The notes under the pieces are model-generated. The model did no database searches. It saw only the letters and a list, made by a program, of their open reading frames with translations, and was not told the origin of the DNA. The position numbers were made by a program, and so were the translations under genes. From positions 152,144 through 216,143 of the forward strand of contig NZ_QKVK01000009.1 of the NCBI RefSeq assembly GCF_003234965.1: a DNA stretch of 64,000 nucleotides, read 5' to 3'. Below are positions 1-7,957 of this stretch, in pieces. Source of the DNA: Aestuariivirga litoralis. GTDB taxonomy: Bacteria; Pseudomonadota; Alphaproteobacteria; Rhizobiales; Aestuariivirgaceae. Position 1 is the stretch's first letter. Each line of letters begins with the position of its first letter.

Positions 1-218
1 ACGGTATTCTCCACTCCCGCCAGTTCGGGCGAAGGCTGGTGGCAGGAAATGCAGCCGCCGGCGTGATAGAGGATCTTGCCATTGGCGAGGTCGGGCGTGT
101 GCCCCGGCACATCCGCCGCGGTGAGCGGGCGCGGCGCGCTGAGGAGCCAGAAGGCGGCGAGCCCCAGCGCTGCGATGAGCGCCAGGGCCAGCCCGGTCCT
201 TCTGGTGAAAAGCCTCAC
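1..218 (-). CDS. c-type cytochrome, N-terminal part (cut by window edge)
   Basis: Only the first 72 residues are in the window. A GTG start at 218 lies 5 bases after the stop of the cytochrome c' gene, so the two are almost certainly one operon. The protein starts with a basic stretch and a hydrophobic segment (about residues 9-27) that is a signal peptide or membrane anchor. A CISCH heme c attachment motif follows at about residues 56-60, so the protein should carry covalent heme on the periplasmic side. It probably exchanges electrons with the neighbouring cytochrome c'. The start codon is inferred from spacing and from the signal sequence; the subfamily cannot be decided from this fragment. 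Confidence 0.75.
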   Translation of the reverse strand, partial: MRLFTRRTGLALALIAALGLAAFWLLSAPRPLTAADVPGHTPDLANGKILYHAGGCISCHQPSPELAGVENT

Positions 219-223
219 GGGCC

Positions 224-682
224 TTACTGGTCGGCCTGGCGGAACTTCTCGTGGCAACCCTGGCAGGACTTGCCGAGGTCGGGGAAGGCCGCCTTGAAGG
301 AAGCCTCGTCGGCCGAGGCCTTCACTGCGGCGACGGCCTTCATGTAGGCGCCGCCGGCGGCTTCGAAGCCGGCCGGGTCGGTCCAGATCTCGGCCTTGGC
401 CTCGGTCTTCAGGTCGCCGCCCGGCTTGGTGTCCTCACCCCACCACCCGGCCCATCCGGCACAGGCGGCCTCGGCGGCGGCGATGGCGGCATCGTTTGCC
501 GCCTTGTCATAGGGCTTCTGGCCCTTGATGACGGGAACCATCACCTTCATCATCGCGCCATTGGCCTTCATGCAGGCCTCGCGCGCCTCGATCGACGCCT
601 TGGCATCCGCCATGGCCGCCGAGGAAAGGCCAAGCGCCAGAACGCCCGCCGTGAAAAGTCCCATCGCAATCTTCGACACCAT
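224..682 (-). CDS. cytochrome c' / c-556 family protein
   Basis: A 152-residue protein with a signal peptide ending near the AMADA motif (about residue 26). A single heme-binding motif, CQGCH at about residues 140-144, sits close to the C terminus. A helical body with a near-terminal CxxCH is the hallmark of the cytochrome c' / c-556 family of periplasmic four-helix-bundle hemoproteins, which bind gaseous ligands or act as electron carriers. The length is typical. An AGGAGG ribosome site lies about 10 bases before the ATG. A second c-type cytochrome follows directly, pointing to a small respiratory or detoxification operon. Confidence 0.88.
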   Translation of the reverse strand: MVSKIAMGLFTAGVLALGLSSAAMADAKASIEAREACMKANGAMMKVMVPVIKGQKPYDKAANDAAIAAAEAACAGWAGWWGEDTKPGGDLKTEAKAEIWTDPAGFEAAGGAYMKAVAAVKASADEASFKAAFPDLGKSCQGCHEKFRQADQ

Positions 683-786
683 GAACGCTGCTCCTCCTGA
701 GGCTGTGGTTGGCGTGAACTCTACGCGGAGTTACTGCAACTTATTCCATCACAATTCGGTGTACGCTTCCAGACGGCTCTAACGCC

Positions 787-796
787 TTGTTAACAA
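787..796. promoter_or_regulatory. TTGTTAACAA palindrome upstream of the cytochrome operon
   Basis: A perfect 10-base AT-rich palindrome about 105 bases upstream of the cytochrome c' start, in an otherwise GC-rich intergenic region. It could be an operator, but no known regulator consensus is clearly matched. The function is inferred only from symmetry and position. Confidence 0.2.
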
Positions 797-860
797 TGCC
801 GCAAAACCGCCCGGATCGGGCCTCGCAGCCGCCACGAGCAAGGATCATGCTGCACTGCAC

Positions 861-884
861 GACATCCTTAGGATGTCCTTAAGG
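861..884 (+). promoter_or_regulatory. Adjacent palindromes upstream of small gene
   Basis: GACATCC-TTA-GGATGTC (861-877) is an exact 7-base inverted repeat, immediately followed by the palindrome CCTTAAGG (877-884). The block ends 13 bases before the ATG of the small protein at 898, so it overlaps the region where a ribosome site or operator would lie. It could be a protein-binding site or a small leader hairpin; the sequence alone cannot decide. Confidence 0.35.
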
Positions 885-897
885 TCAGGCAACGACA

Positions 898-1059
898 ATG
901 GCTCGCAGCAAGGACGAGAAGGTGGGCAGAATGCAGACGGACGATACCCAACAGGCCGCACAACCCGCGGTCCGCAAGCGCAAGCCGGTGCTGAGCCCGG
1001 AACTGCGCGAGGTGCTTCACATGCTGAAGTCGCTGGAAACGAAGCCCGCCCAGGGCTGA
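898..1059 (+). CDS. Small basic hypothetical protein, 53 aa
   Basis: An ORF of 53 residues starting MARSKDEK, with a basic central segment (RKRKP) and a short amphipathic stretch near the C terminus containing ELREVLHML. No family is recognised. Support for a real gene comes from its isolated placement, a paired-palindrome leader just upstream, and a hairpin terminator shortly after the stop. It has no signal peptide or membrane segment, so it is probably cytoplasmic. The charge suggests nucleic-acid or protein binding, but that is conjecture. Confidence 0.5.
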   Translation: MARSKDEKVGRMQTDDTQQAAQPAVRKRKPVLSPELREVLHMLKSLETKPAQG

Positions 1060-1075
1060 GATTTCGGCGAGCTTG

Positions 1076-1113
1076 CGAAAGAGGGCGGGGTCAATCCCGC
1101 CCTTTCGTGTTTT
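1076..1113. terminator. Bidirectional hairpin terminator
   Basis: A GGGCGGG / CCCGCCC stem extended by flanking CGAAA and TTTCG, with a short GTCAAT loop, followed by TTTC and TTTT on the plus strand. It lies between the stop of the 53-residue gene and the stop of the convergent receiver protein, so it can serve both. Confidence 0.7.
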
Positions 1114-1571
1114 CAGGCCTCGTCCCGCAGGCGGCCGAGGGCGGCCTTCACGGCCTCATGCAGCTCGTTGCGGTTGGCAGGCTTGGGGAGCGCGATGTCG
1201 AAGGTGTCGCGCCATTCGCCGGTGCGGACGGAATCCGCGAGGAAGGCCGACAGCGCCATCAGCGGCGTGGCGGCAACCTGTCCACCCATCTGGCGGATCG
1301 AGCGGGCGGCGGTGATGCCGTCCATGATCGGCATCTCGATATCGAGCACGATCACGTCGAATTCGTTCTCCGAGGCGCTTTTCACCGCCTCCTCGCCGTG
1401 GATCACGGCCTCCACGTCGCAGCCCATGCCCTTCAGCATGGCGGCGGTGACGATGCGCACGGGATCGCAATCCTCGGCCAGCAGCAGGCGCGGGCGCCCG
1501 CCATGCGGCGCTTCGAGCTTCAGCGACTTCTTTTCGGGCGCTGCCAAGAGTGCCGCCGGCTCTGCCATCAT
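1113..1571 (-). CDS. Receiver-domain response regulator (single domain)
   Basis: About 152 residues containing one REC domain and no output domain. It has the acidic pocket (LLLAEDCDP), the phospho-acceptor aspartate in VIVLDIEMPIMDG, the ALSA switch segment and the conserved lysine in LPKPAN. Such stand-alone receivers act by protein contact or as phosphate sinks. The start at 1571 is chosen because an AAAAGG ribosome site precedes it; an in-frame start at 1613 would add 14 residues without receiver similarity. No histidine kinase is adjacent, so the partner is unknown. The low-complexity N terminus is outside the domain. Confidence 0.85.
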   Translation of the reverse strand: MMAEPAALLAAPEKKSLKLEAPHGGRPRLLLAEDCDPVRIVTAAMLKGMGCDVEAVIHGEEAVKSASENEFDVIVLDIEMPIMDGITAARSIRQMGGQVAATPLMALSAFLADSVRTGEWRDTFDIALPKPANRNELHEAVKAALGRLRDEA

Positions 1572-1663
1572 TCCCACTGACCTTTTCCCACGTCCGGGGA
1601 CGCTAGCGGCCAATGGTTTTCAATTGGTGAGGCGGTGGCGCCGTCGGTGGCTATGGTAAACTT

Positions 1664-2311
1664 TTACTTGGTGCCGAACATGCGGTCGCCCGCATCGCCC
1701 AGCCCCGGCACGATGTAGCCGTGGTCATTGAGATGGCTGTCCACCGCCGCGGTGTAGATCGGCACGTCGGGGTGGTCCGCGGTCACGCGCTTCACGCCCT
1801 CGGGCGCGGCCAGCAGGCAGACGAGGCGCACGTCCCTGGCGCCGGCGTCCTTCAGCTTCTGGATGGCATAGGCGGTGGAATTGCCGGTGGCCAGCATCGG
1901 GTCCACAACGATCACCGGCCGTTCGCCGATGTCGGAAGGCACCTTGAAGTAGTATTCCACCGGCTTCAGCGTCACCGGGTCGCGGTAGAGGCCGATATGG
2001 CCGATGCGGGCCGAGGGCAGCAGGTCCAGCATGCCCTCGAGCAGCCCGTTGCCGGCGCGCAGGATCGATACGATGACCAGCTTCTTGCCCTTGAGGATGG
2101 GGGCATCCATCTCGGTCAAGGGCGTCTCGATCTTCTGGGTGGTCATGGGGAGGTCGCGGGTGACCTCATAGGCCAGCAGCAGGCTGATCTCGCGCAGGAG
2201 CTGGCGGAACACGGCGGAGGGCGTGTTCTTGTCGCGCATCAGCGAGAGCTTGTGGAGCACCAGCGGGTGATCGACCACGACGAGTGTTTTGGGGGTGCTG
2301 CTCGCGGCCAT
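1664..2311 (-). CDS. upp: Uracil phosphoribosyltransferase
   Basis: Converts uracil and PRPP to UMP in pyrimidine salvage, in the cytoplasm. The PRPP-binding loop [10 protein letters not shown] and the C-terminal uracil-binding signature [17 protein letters not shown] are intact. The ATG at 2311 gives 215 residues, close to the family norm of about 208-210, and has an AGGAG site 6 bases upstream; the longer frame to 2359 lacks this support. The gene stands alone and is divergent from the VOC-wrbA operon. Confidence 0.96.
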   Translation of the reverse strand: MAASSTPKTLVVVDHPLVLHKLSLMRDKNTPSAVFRQLLREISLLLAYEVTRDLPMTTQKIETPLTEMDAPILKGKKLVIVSILRAGNGLLEGMLDLLPSARIGHIGLYRDPVTLKPVEYYFKVPSDIGERPVIVVDPMLATGNSTAYAIQKLKDAGARDVRLVCLLAAPEGVKRVTADHPDVPIYTAAVDSHLNDHGYIVPGLGDAGDRMFGTK

Positions 2312-2448
2312 GGCGTCTCTCCTGTCGAAATCGCCTTCGTTTTGCGGAATGCGCCCCACGTTTTCAAGCGCAGGCGGAACTCATCCACGGTTTTGCGCGA
2401 TTGTGTTTCGCTTGGGGCTTGCGTGCGAACCGGGGGTTGCCTATATCC

Positions 2449-2465
2449 GTAACGCCTATCGTTAC
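2449..2465. promoter_or_regulatory. GTAACG-N5-CGTTAC dyad operator before the VOC-wrbA operon
   Basis: An exact 6-base inverted repeat with a 5-base spacer, ending 14 bases before the ATG at 2480. Its position over the likely promoter or start region, and its symmetry, suggest a repressor site. GTAAC-type dyads are known for quinone- or redox-sensing HxlR/DUF24 regulators, which would suit a wrbA operon, but that link is inference. No such regulator is encoded in the window. Confidence 0.5.
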
Positions 2466-2479
2466 AGAAAGGGACGTCC

Positions 2480-2986
2480 ATGTCCGCCTCTGCCCCGATC
2501 CCGGCCGGCACGCGCATCGGCCATGTTCACCTCAAGGTGTCCGACATCCAGCGGGCGCTGGACTTCTATTGCGGCGTGCTCGGCTTCGAGCTGCAGCAGA
2601 TGTATGGCAGCCAGGCCGCCTTCGTCTCGGCCGGCGGCTATCACCATCACATCGGCCTCAACACCTGGGAGAGTGCCGGCGGCCAGCCGCCGCCCCCGGG
2701 CACCACGGGGCTCTATCATGTCGCCATCCTCTATCCCACCCGCGCCGACCTTGCAGACGCGCTGAAGCGCCTCGTGGTCAACAAGGTGCAACTTGACGGG
2801 GCAGCCGACCATGGCGTGTCGGAGGCGCTCTATCTTCATGACCCCGACATGAACGGCATCGAGCTTTACTGGGACAAACCGGAATCCGACTGGCCGCGTA
2901 ACGGCGATGGCAGCATCGCCATGACCACGCAGCGGCTCGATCTCAACGACCTCATCAACACCAAGCAAAAAAAGGAAAACACATGA
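2480..2986 (+). CDS. VOC-family (glyoxalase / extradiol dioxygenase-like) protein
   Basis: A 168-residue vicinal-oxygen-chelate protein. It has two beta-alpha-beta-beta-beta repeats: the first starts at [10 protein letters not shown] and the second at [10 protein letters not shown], with the metal-binding Glu in [11 protein letters not shown]. The pattern resembles CatE-type catechol 2,3-dioxygenases and ring-cleavage or glyoxalase relatives. The substrate cannot be told from sequence. The stop overlaps the wrbA start as ATGA, so the two are translationally coupled and probably share a role in quinone or catechol stress. A 17-base dyad lies just upstream. Confidence 0.85.
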   Translation: MSASAPIPAGTRIGHVHLKVSDIQRALDFYCGVLGFELQQMYGSQAAFVSAGGYHHHIGLNTWESAGGQPPPPGTTGLYHVAILYPTRADLADALKRLVVNKVQLDGAADHGVSEALYLHDPDMNGIELYWDKPESDWPRNGDGSIAMTTQRLDLNDLINTKQKKENT

Positions 2987-3585
2987 CGAAAGTTCTCGTG
3001 CTCTACTACTCCGCCTGGGGCCACATGGAGCAGATGGCCTATGCCGCCGCCGAAGGTGCCAAGGAAGCAGGCGCCCACGTCGACGTGAAGCGCGTGCCGG
3101 AGCTGGTGCCGGAGGATGTGGCCAAGGCCGCCTGGTACAAGCTCGACCAGAAGGCGCCGATCGCCAAGCCGGAAGAGCTGGCCGACTATGACGCCATCAT
3201 CTTCGCCTGCGGCACGCGCTATGGCACCATGGCGTCGCAGATGCGCAACTTCATCGACCAGACCGGCCCGCTGTGGGCCAAGCAGGCGCTGATGGGCAAG
3301 GTCGGCTCGGCCATGACCTCGTCGGCCACCCAGCACGGCGGCCAGGAATCGACGCTGCTCGGCTTCATCCCCACCATGCTGCACCATGGCATGGTCGTCG
3401 TCGGCCTGCCCTATACCTGGGCTGGCCAGTCGGGCGTGGACGAGATCCGCGGCGGCTCGCCCTATGGTGCCTCCACCATCACCAATTCCGACGGCAGCCG
3501 CCAGCCCGCCCAGCATGAGCTCGACGGCGCCCGCTACCAGGGCAAGCACGTGGCCGAAATCGCCGCGAAGCTCATCAGGAAGTAA
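2983..3585 (+). CDS. wrbA: NAD(P)H:quinone oxidoreductase WrbA
   Basis: A 200-residue flavodoxin-like enzyme that reduces quinones by two electrons using FMN, so avoiding semiquinone formation. It has the FMN phosphate loop near the N terminus (YYSAWGHME), the [18 protein letters not shown] segment, and the WrbA-specific SATQHGGQE and PYGASTI stretches. The length is exactly typical. It overlaps the upstream VOC gene by 4 bases (ATGA). A strong intrinsic terminator follows. The operon probably detoxifies catechols and quinones. Confidence 0.96.
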   Translation: MTKVLVLYYSAWGHMEQMAYAAAEGAKEAGAHVDVKRVPELVPEDVAKAAWYKLDQKAPIAKPEELADYDAIIFACGTRYGTMASQMRNFIDQTGPLWAKQALMGKVGSAMTSSATQHGGQESTLLGFIPTMLHHGMVVVGLPYTWAGQSGVDEIRGGSPYGASTITNSDGSRQPAQHELDGARYQGKHVAEIAAKLIRK

Positions 3586-3606
3586 GCGCGGCACCAGCGC
3601 GACGAG

Positions 3607-3637
3607 AATGCCCGGGCATGCCCCGGGCATTTTTTTT
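3607..3637 (+). terminator. Rho-independent terminator after wrbA
   Basis: An AATGCCCGGG stem paired with CCCGGGCATT around a short loop, followed by a run of eight T. It sits between the convergent wrbA and aminotransferase genes and is the clearest intrinsic terminator in the window. Confidence 0.92.
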
Positions 3638-3641
3638 GATA

Positions 3642-4742
3642 TCAGTCGGCCTTCGCCAGCGCCTTCGGAAGTTCCTCGGCGAAGAGCGCGAGATCTTCTC
3701 CCGTGCCCGCCGTGACGCGGATGCAGCGGTTGAGCGGCGCCACCCCGGGCATGCGCACGAAGATGCCCGCCGCCACCAGCGCATCGAGCACGCGCCTGGC
3801 ATGATCGCCATCACGCCCGCAGTCGATCGCCACGAAATTGGTGGCCGACGGCAGCGGCGTGAGGCCGTTGCTGCGCGCGATGGCAGCGATCCGGTCGCGT
3901 GCGGTAATGACCTTGCCCACCACGCTGTTCAAATGCGGCTGGTCGCCCAGCGCGGCGATGCCTGCAACCTGGCCCAGCTTGGTGACGCCGAAGTGATTGC
4001 GGATCTTGTCGAAGGCGCGGATGAGGTCGGCGTGGCCGATGCAGTAGCCAAGCCGCAGGCCGGCAAGGCCATAGGCCTTGGAGAAGGTGCGGAAGCGCAA
4101 CAGACTCGGGTTCGTCACGTCGAGCGGTGGCAGCGTGCCTTCGGGCGCGAATTCGCCATAGGCCTCGTCCAGCATGAGGAGCGCACCGTCGGGAATGCGG
4201 TCGATCATGCGCTGTACGCTGCCATGATCCCACCAGCTGCCCATCGGGTTGTCCGGATTGGCAAAGTAGATGAGGCGGGCCGTCTCGCGCGTGGCGAGGT
4301 CGATGAGCGAGTCAGGGTCTTCCCGGTCGTCCACGTAAGGCGTGGTCACCAGCCGGCCACCGAAGCCCTGGACATGGAAGTTGAAGGTCGGGTAGGCGCC
4401 GAGCGAGGTTGCGACCGTGACACCCGGCTCGACGAACAGCCGCACGGCATAGCCGAAGAGGCCGTCGATGCCTTCGCCCACCATCACGTTCTCCGGCGCA
4501 ACGCCGAGATGCTTCGCCAGCGCCGCCTTGATGTCGTGGTTCTCGGGATCGCAATACTGCCAGCTCTCCGCCGCCGCGGCCGCGATGGCGGCGATCACCG
4601 TGGGTGAGGGGCCGAAGACGCTCTCGTTGGCGCCGATGCGGGCGCGGAACTTCGTTCCCGTGCGGCGTTCGAGCGCTTCCGGCCCGACGAAGGGCACCGA
4701 GGAGGGGAGCTTGTCGACGAGCGGCGTGAAGGGAAACGGCAT
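3642..4742 (-). CDS. HisC-like PLP-dependent aminotransferase
   Basis: A 366-residue fold-type I aminotransferase. It has the substrate/PLP segment ANPDNPMGS, the aspartate in LLMLDEAYGEF, and the PLP-binding lysine in FRTFSKAYGLAGLRLGY, all characteristic of histidinol-phosphate aminotransferase relatives. The start overlaps the stop of the upstream epimerase as TGATG. Because it pairs with an NAD-dependent epimerase rather than his genes, its real substrate may be a keto-sugar or other amino-acid precursor, so no symbol is assigned. A terminator separates it from wrbA. Confidence 0.85.
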   Translation of the reverse strand: MPFPFTPLVDKLPSSVPFVGPEALERRTGTKFRARIGANESVFGPSPTVIAAIAAAAAESWQYCDPENHDIKAALAKHLGVAPENVMVGEGIDGLFGYAVRLFVEPGVTVATSLGAYPTFNFHVQGFGGRLVTTPYVDDREDPDSLIDLATRETARLIYFANPDNPMGSWWDHGSVQRMIDRIPDGALLMLDEAYGEFAPEGTLPPLDVTNPSLLRFRTFSKAYGLAGLRLGYCIGHADLIRAFDKIRNHFGVTKLGQVAGIAALGDQPHLNSVVGKVITARDRIAAIARSNGLTPLPSATNFVAIDCGRDGDHARRVLDALVAAGIFVRMPGVAPLNRCIRVTAGTGEDLALFAEELPKALAKAD

Positions 4743-5629
4743 CAGATGTATTTCCGCCAGTCGTGTTCTTCCCTGAAGCCCAGGACGTCGCGGATCTTTG
4801 CGTTTGAGAGCGGCGCCTCGTTGCCGGCCATCGGCCGCTTCAGCGGAATCTGCGGCACGTATTTGTTAAGGAATTCGGCCGTCGGCTCCCTCGTGGTGAT
4901 GGTGTCGTTCACCGCATTGAACACCTGGAAGCCGAGCCCGTCCTTCTCGATGCAGAGATGCACGATCTGGCCCAGGTCACGCGCGTCGATGTAGCTCCAG
5001 GCATTGCGCTTGCGGCTCATCGGGTTGTCGAGGAAGCCGCGGAACATCGGGTATTCATGCGGCTCGATGACGTTGCCGATGCGCAGCGCATAGATGTCGG
5101 CGCCAAAGCGCATGGCGAAGGCGCGCGCCGTCTTCTCGTTCACCACCTTGGACAGGCCGTAGGAGTCCATCGGGTCGATGTCATAGTCCTCTTCCAGCGG
5201 GAAATGGTGATAGTCCTTGTCGCCCTCGGCGAAGCAGACGCCGTAGGTCGTCTCGCTCGACGCGATGATCACCTTGCGCACGCCGAGCTTCATCGCCGCC
5301 TCGATGACATTGTAGGTGGAGACGGTGTTGACGGTGAAGGTGGTGTTGTCCGGCTGGATCAGCACGCGCGGCACGGCGGCGAAATGGACGACCGCATCGG
5401 GGGGCGAGGGCACGCGGCCCCTGTCATAGCCGTCGAAGCCATGGTGCATGGTCATGGCATTGAACACCTGGCCGGAATCGGTGACGTCGGTGATCAGCGT
5501 GTTGACACCGGGGCAGTCGAGCGGCTTCAGGTCGAGGTTGAGGATGTCGTAGCCCTTGGCCTTGAGCCACGGCACGACATGCTTGCCGGCCTTGCCGGAC
5601 CCGCCGGTGAAGATGATGCGCTTTGCCAT
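4742..5629 (-). CDS. NAD-dependent epimerase/dehydratase (extended SDR)
   Basis: A 295-residue extended short-chain dehydrogenase. The N-terminal Rossmann motif is GGSGKAGKH, the catalytic serine region is IIASSETTYG, and the YxxxK pair is YGLSK. This family oxidises, epimerises or dehydrates nucleotide sugars and related compounds. Its stop overlaps the start of the aminotransferase by one base, so both products are made together. The glycosidase gene ends 69 bases upstream, suggesting a three-gene carbohydrate operon. The exact substrate is unknown. Confidence 0.85.
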   Translation of the reverse strand: MAKRIIFTGGSGKAGKHVVPWLKAKGYDILNLDLKPLDCPGVNTLITDVTDSGQVFNAMTMHHGFDGYDRGRVPSPPDAVVHFAAVPRVLIQPDNTTFTVNTVSTYNVIEAAMKLGVRKVIIASSETTYGVCFAEGDKDYHHFPLEEDYDIDPMDSYGLSKVVNEKTARAFAMRFGADIYALRIGNVIEPHEYPMFRGFLDNPMSRKRNAWSYIDARDLGQIVHLCIEKDGLGFQVFNAVNDTITTREPTAEFLNKYVPQIPLKRPMAGNEAPLSNAKIRDVLGFREEHDWRKYI

Positions 5630-5698
5630 GATGACCTCTGCTCCAACACGCGAGCCATGTTGTTAGGAGAGCGGCCCCGGGCTGGCAAGGGGAGGCGG

Positions 5699-6991
5699 TC
5701 AGCTGGCCTGGGTGGAGGGCTGCGGGGTTTCGCTGCGGACGATCTCGCGCGCCTTGTCGCGCTGCGCCTCGGCATGGACGTCGCCGCCTTCGCCGGGCAT
5801 CACCACCGGCACGGTGAGGCACAGGCTTTGGGTGGGCAGAACATTGCGCCAGTCCTGGATCAGCTGCCGGTAGGCGCGGCCCACATTGCGGATGTTGCGG
5901 TCGAGATCATAGAGGCCCAAGGGGTTCACCCGGTTGTTGCGCTGGCGCAGCGCGGTGTCCCAGTCCACCTGGTCGGTCAGCGAATACCAGGTGAAGCCGA
6001 CGATGGGCACGCCATTGTTCCTCACCCGCAGCACGTTGGCCCATTCCTTCCACAGCCAGTTCACCGCCTCCTGGCCGGAAGGTCCCTCATTGTGGTTGGT
6101 CTCGGTGTGCATGACGGGCAGGCGGTAACGGTCGAAATACTGCCGCGTGATCTCGTCATAGCCGAACACCTCGCCGGCCGGCCGCACCATGCCGTCGGCG
6201 CAGACCCGATGCTCGTTGGTGACGTAATAGTCGTTGCCCATGATGCAGTGCTGCTTCAGCCGGTGCTGCAGGAAGAAGCGGTATTCCTCGCGGCTCATGC
6301 CGTTGTCGAGCAGGAAGTCATAGACCTCGCTGTCGACGCGCCGCCCGTAGTTGAGGTCGAGCGGCAGGAAGCGCAGCGAGTTGAGGTGCTCGGCGGGGCC
6401 GATGGCGGCCGGGTTCTCGGCATGGAAATACTCGGATGATTCGGACTGGATGAAGATCGCGTCCGGCCTGACCGTGAGGATCGCCTGCATCGCCAGGACA
6501 TTGGCCTTCACGATGTGCTTGATGGCGGTGACATAGGCGCGGTCGGAGGTTTCCTGCTCGTTCCACCAGCCATAGCGCGCCGAGAAGGTGGCGCAGATGA
6601 ACATCTCGTTCACCGGCGTGTAGAGCTGGATCCACGGGTAGCGCCGGGCGAAGGCCAGCGCATAGGCCTCGAACCGTGCGGGGAAATCCGGGTTCTGGAA
6701 GTTGCCGAGCCAGTCCGGGACGCCGAAGTGGCAGAGATCGATGATGGGCACGATGCGCAGGCGGCGGATTTCCGCCAGTGTCGCGTCAGCGAAGTCCCAG
6801 TCGTGGCGGCCGGGGCCCAGCAAGGTGCGGTGGATGGGCGGGCCATAGCGCAGGAAATTGATGCCCAGGTCGCGCACCAGCGCGAGGTCCTCCTGCCAGC
6901 GCGCATAGAACTGGCAGCTTTCCATCTCGTCCACGCGGGTGCGGCCATGGTCGATGGTGGGGTTGGAATTCTCGATGCCGGTGCAGAACAT
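5699..6991 (-). CDS. Family 1-like glycoside hydrolase
   Basis: About 430 residues resembling GH1 (clan A) beta-glycosidases. The acid/base Glu is in YTPVNEMFI and a candidate nucleophile Glu in MHTETNHNE, with FLRYGPPIHR and WDTALRQ among conserved-looking stretches. There is no signal peptide, so it is probably cytoplasmic. The ATG at 6991 begins the conserved MFCTGIENS segment. The frame stays open to 7147, but that extension overlaps a predicted EcfG promoter and a small gene on the other strand and has no family-like sequence. No good ribosome site precedes 6991, so the start is uncertain. The substrate is unknown. Confidence 0.78.
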   Translation of the reverse strand: MFCTGIENSNPTIDHGRTRVDEMESCQFYARWQEDLALVRDLGINFLRYGPPIHRTLLGPGRHDWDFADATLAEIRRLRIVPIIDLCHFGVPDWLGNFQNPDFPARFEAYALAFARRYPWIQLYTPVNEMFICATFSARYGWWNEQETSDRAYVTAIKHIVKANVLAMQAILTVRPDAIFIQSESSEYFHAENPAAIGPAEHLNSLRFLPLDLNYGRRVDSEVYDFLLDNGMSREEYRFFLQHRLKQHCIMGNDYYVTNEHRVCADGMVRPAGEVFGYDEITRQYFDRYRLPVMHTETNHNEGPSGQEAVNWLWKEWANVLRVRNNGVPIVGFTWYSLTDQVDWDTALRQRNNRVNPLGLYDLDRNIRNVGRAYRQLIQDWRNVLPTQSLCLTVPVVMPGEGGDVHAEAQRDKAREIVRSETPQPSTQAS

Positions 6992-7085
6992 GAAGGTGGT
7001 GATGGGGCAGTCCTCCCAGGCGCCTGGTTCAGCCGGAAGGAACGCTCGGCGAAGCGCAAGGTTTCGAAGCCACCTCTCTTGCGCA

Positions 7086-7111
7086 GGAACTTTGCCGCGC
7101 CGGCCCCCGTT
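7086..7111 (+). promoter_or_regulatory. Predicted EcfG-type promoter (GGAAC-N17-CGTT)
   Basis: GGAAC at 7086-7090 and CGTT at 7108-7111, with exactly 17 bases between, match the alphaproteobacterial EcfG consensus. The -10 element lies 25 bases before the ATG of the small membrane protein at 7137. The window encodes EcfG itself at 62.3 kb. Confidence 0.65.
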
Positions 7112-7136
7112 GGGCCTCCCATCGATGGAGGACATC

Positions 7137-7292
7137 ATGAGCGACATTCATCCCGCCCCCCTTTCCGCCACCACGCGCGATGACCTGCGCCGCCCGCGCG
7201 AGCCCTTCCACACGCCGCTCGACGTGCTGGCCCTGGTGATGATCGTGCTGATGATCTGGGGTCCGCTGGTGGCGGGCGCGCTGCGGCAGTAG
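7137..7292 (+). CDS. Small single-pass membrane protein, 51 aa
   Basis: A 51-residue ORF with a charged N-terminal half (TTRDDLRRPREP) and one hydrophobic helix (about residues 30-48) ending in GALRQ. A GGAGG ribosome site stands 5 bases before the ATG. A perfect EcfG-type promoter lies upstream, so it is probably made in the general stress response. No family is recognised. It resembles the many short stress-induced inner-membrane proteins of alphaproteobacteria only in layout. Confidence 0.65.
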   Translation: MSDIHPAPLSATTRDDLRRPREPFHTPLDVLALVMIVLMIWGPLVAGALRQ

Positions 7293-7323
7293 CGGAATTC
7301 GACCCGGAGTCTTGCGTGGGTGT

Positions 7324-7348
7324 GGAACAGTTAGGCGGCAGTCCCGTT
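7324..7348 (+). promoter_or_regulatory. Predicted EcfG-type promoter (GGAAC-N16-CGTT)
   Basis: GGAAC at 7324-7328 and CGTT at 7345-7348 are separated by 16 bases. The -10 is 35 bases before the ATG of the ferritin-like DUF892 gene at 7384. Such proteins are common members of general-stress regulons. Confidence 0.7.
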
Positions 7349-7383
7349 GCCGCAGCAGTCAACTGAACCGCCGGAGAATGTCC

Positions 7384-7953
7384 ATGGCCAGGGAAAAGAC
7401 CCTCGAAGACCTGTTCACCGATACGCTGAAGGACATCTACTACGCCGAGAAGCGCATCCTGAAGGCGCTGCCCAGGATGGCGAAGGCCGCCGGGAGCCCC
7501 AAGCTGAGGAAGGGCTTCGAAAAGCACCTCGCGCAGACCGAAGGCCAGGTGGAGAGGCTGGAGCAGGTCTTCGCGATCTTCGGCCAGCCGGCACGCGGCA
7601 AGAAATGCGAGGCGATCGAGGGCATCATCGCCGAGGGCGAGTCGATCATGAAGGAATTCAAGGGCACGCCCGCCCTTGATGCCGGGCTCATTTCATCAGC
7701 CCAGGCGGTGGAGCATTACGAGATCACCCGTTACGGCACGTTGCGCCGCTGGGCCGGGGTGCTGGGAAAGCGCAATGCCGCGGCACTCCTCGAACGCACG
7801 CTGAAGGAAGAATCCCTGACCGACGCGCAGTTGAGCCAGATCGCCGAACAGGCGAACCGCAGTGCGGAGGGCAGGCGTCGCAGCAGCGGGAAGGCGTCAG
7901 CGGGTCGCGGCAGGCCGTCGGCGGCGGACGAAGCCGCCCGCGCCGACGGCTGA
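7384..7953 (+). CDS. Ferritin-like DUF892 (YciE/YciF family) protein
   Basis: 189 residues. The first ~160 form a DUF892 four-helix ferritin-like domain beginning TLEDLFTDTLKDIYYAEKR. Helix acidic and histidine residues suitable for a di-iron site include YYAEK, KHLAQTE, AVEHYE and KEE. The family is stress-induced; its biochemical activity is poorly known. A lysine/arginine/alanine-rich tail of about 30 residues follows, which could bind DNA or be disordered. The ATG at 7384 is favoured over 7378 because the GGAG site is then 7 bases away. An EcfG-type promoter lies just upstream. Confidence 0.88.
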   Translation: MAREKTLEDLFTDTLKDIYYAEKRILKALPRMAKAAGSPKLRKGFEKHLAQTEGQVERLEQVFAIFGQPARGKKCEAIEGIIAEGESIMKEFKGTPALDAGLISSAQAVEHYEITRYGTLRRWAGVLGKRNAAALLERTLKEESLTDAQLSQIAEQANRSAEGRRRSSGKASAGRGRPSAADEAARADG

Positions 7954-7957
7954 AAGT

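Noticed and set aside
4625..4665. GGAAC ... CGTT inside the aminotransferase gene
   Set aside because: Spacing is 15 bases and it lies within coding sequence with no gene downstream on that strand.
6992..7147. N-terminal extension of the glycoside hydrolase
   Set aside because: It would overlap the divergent EcfG promoter and small gene and has no conserved sequence.
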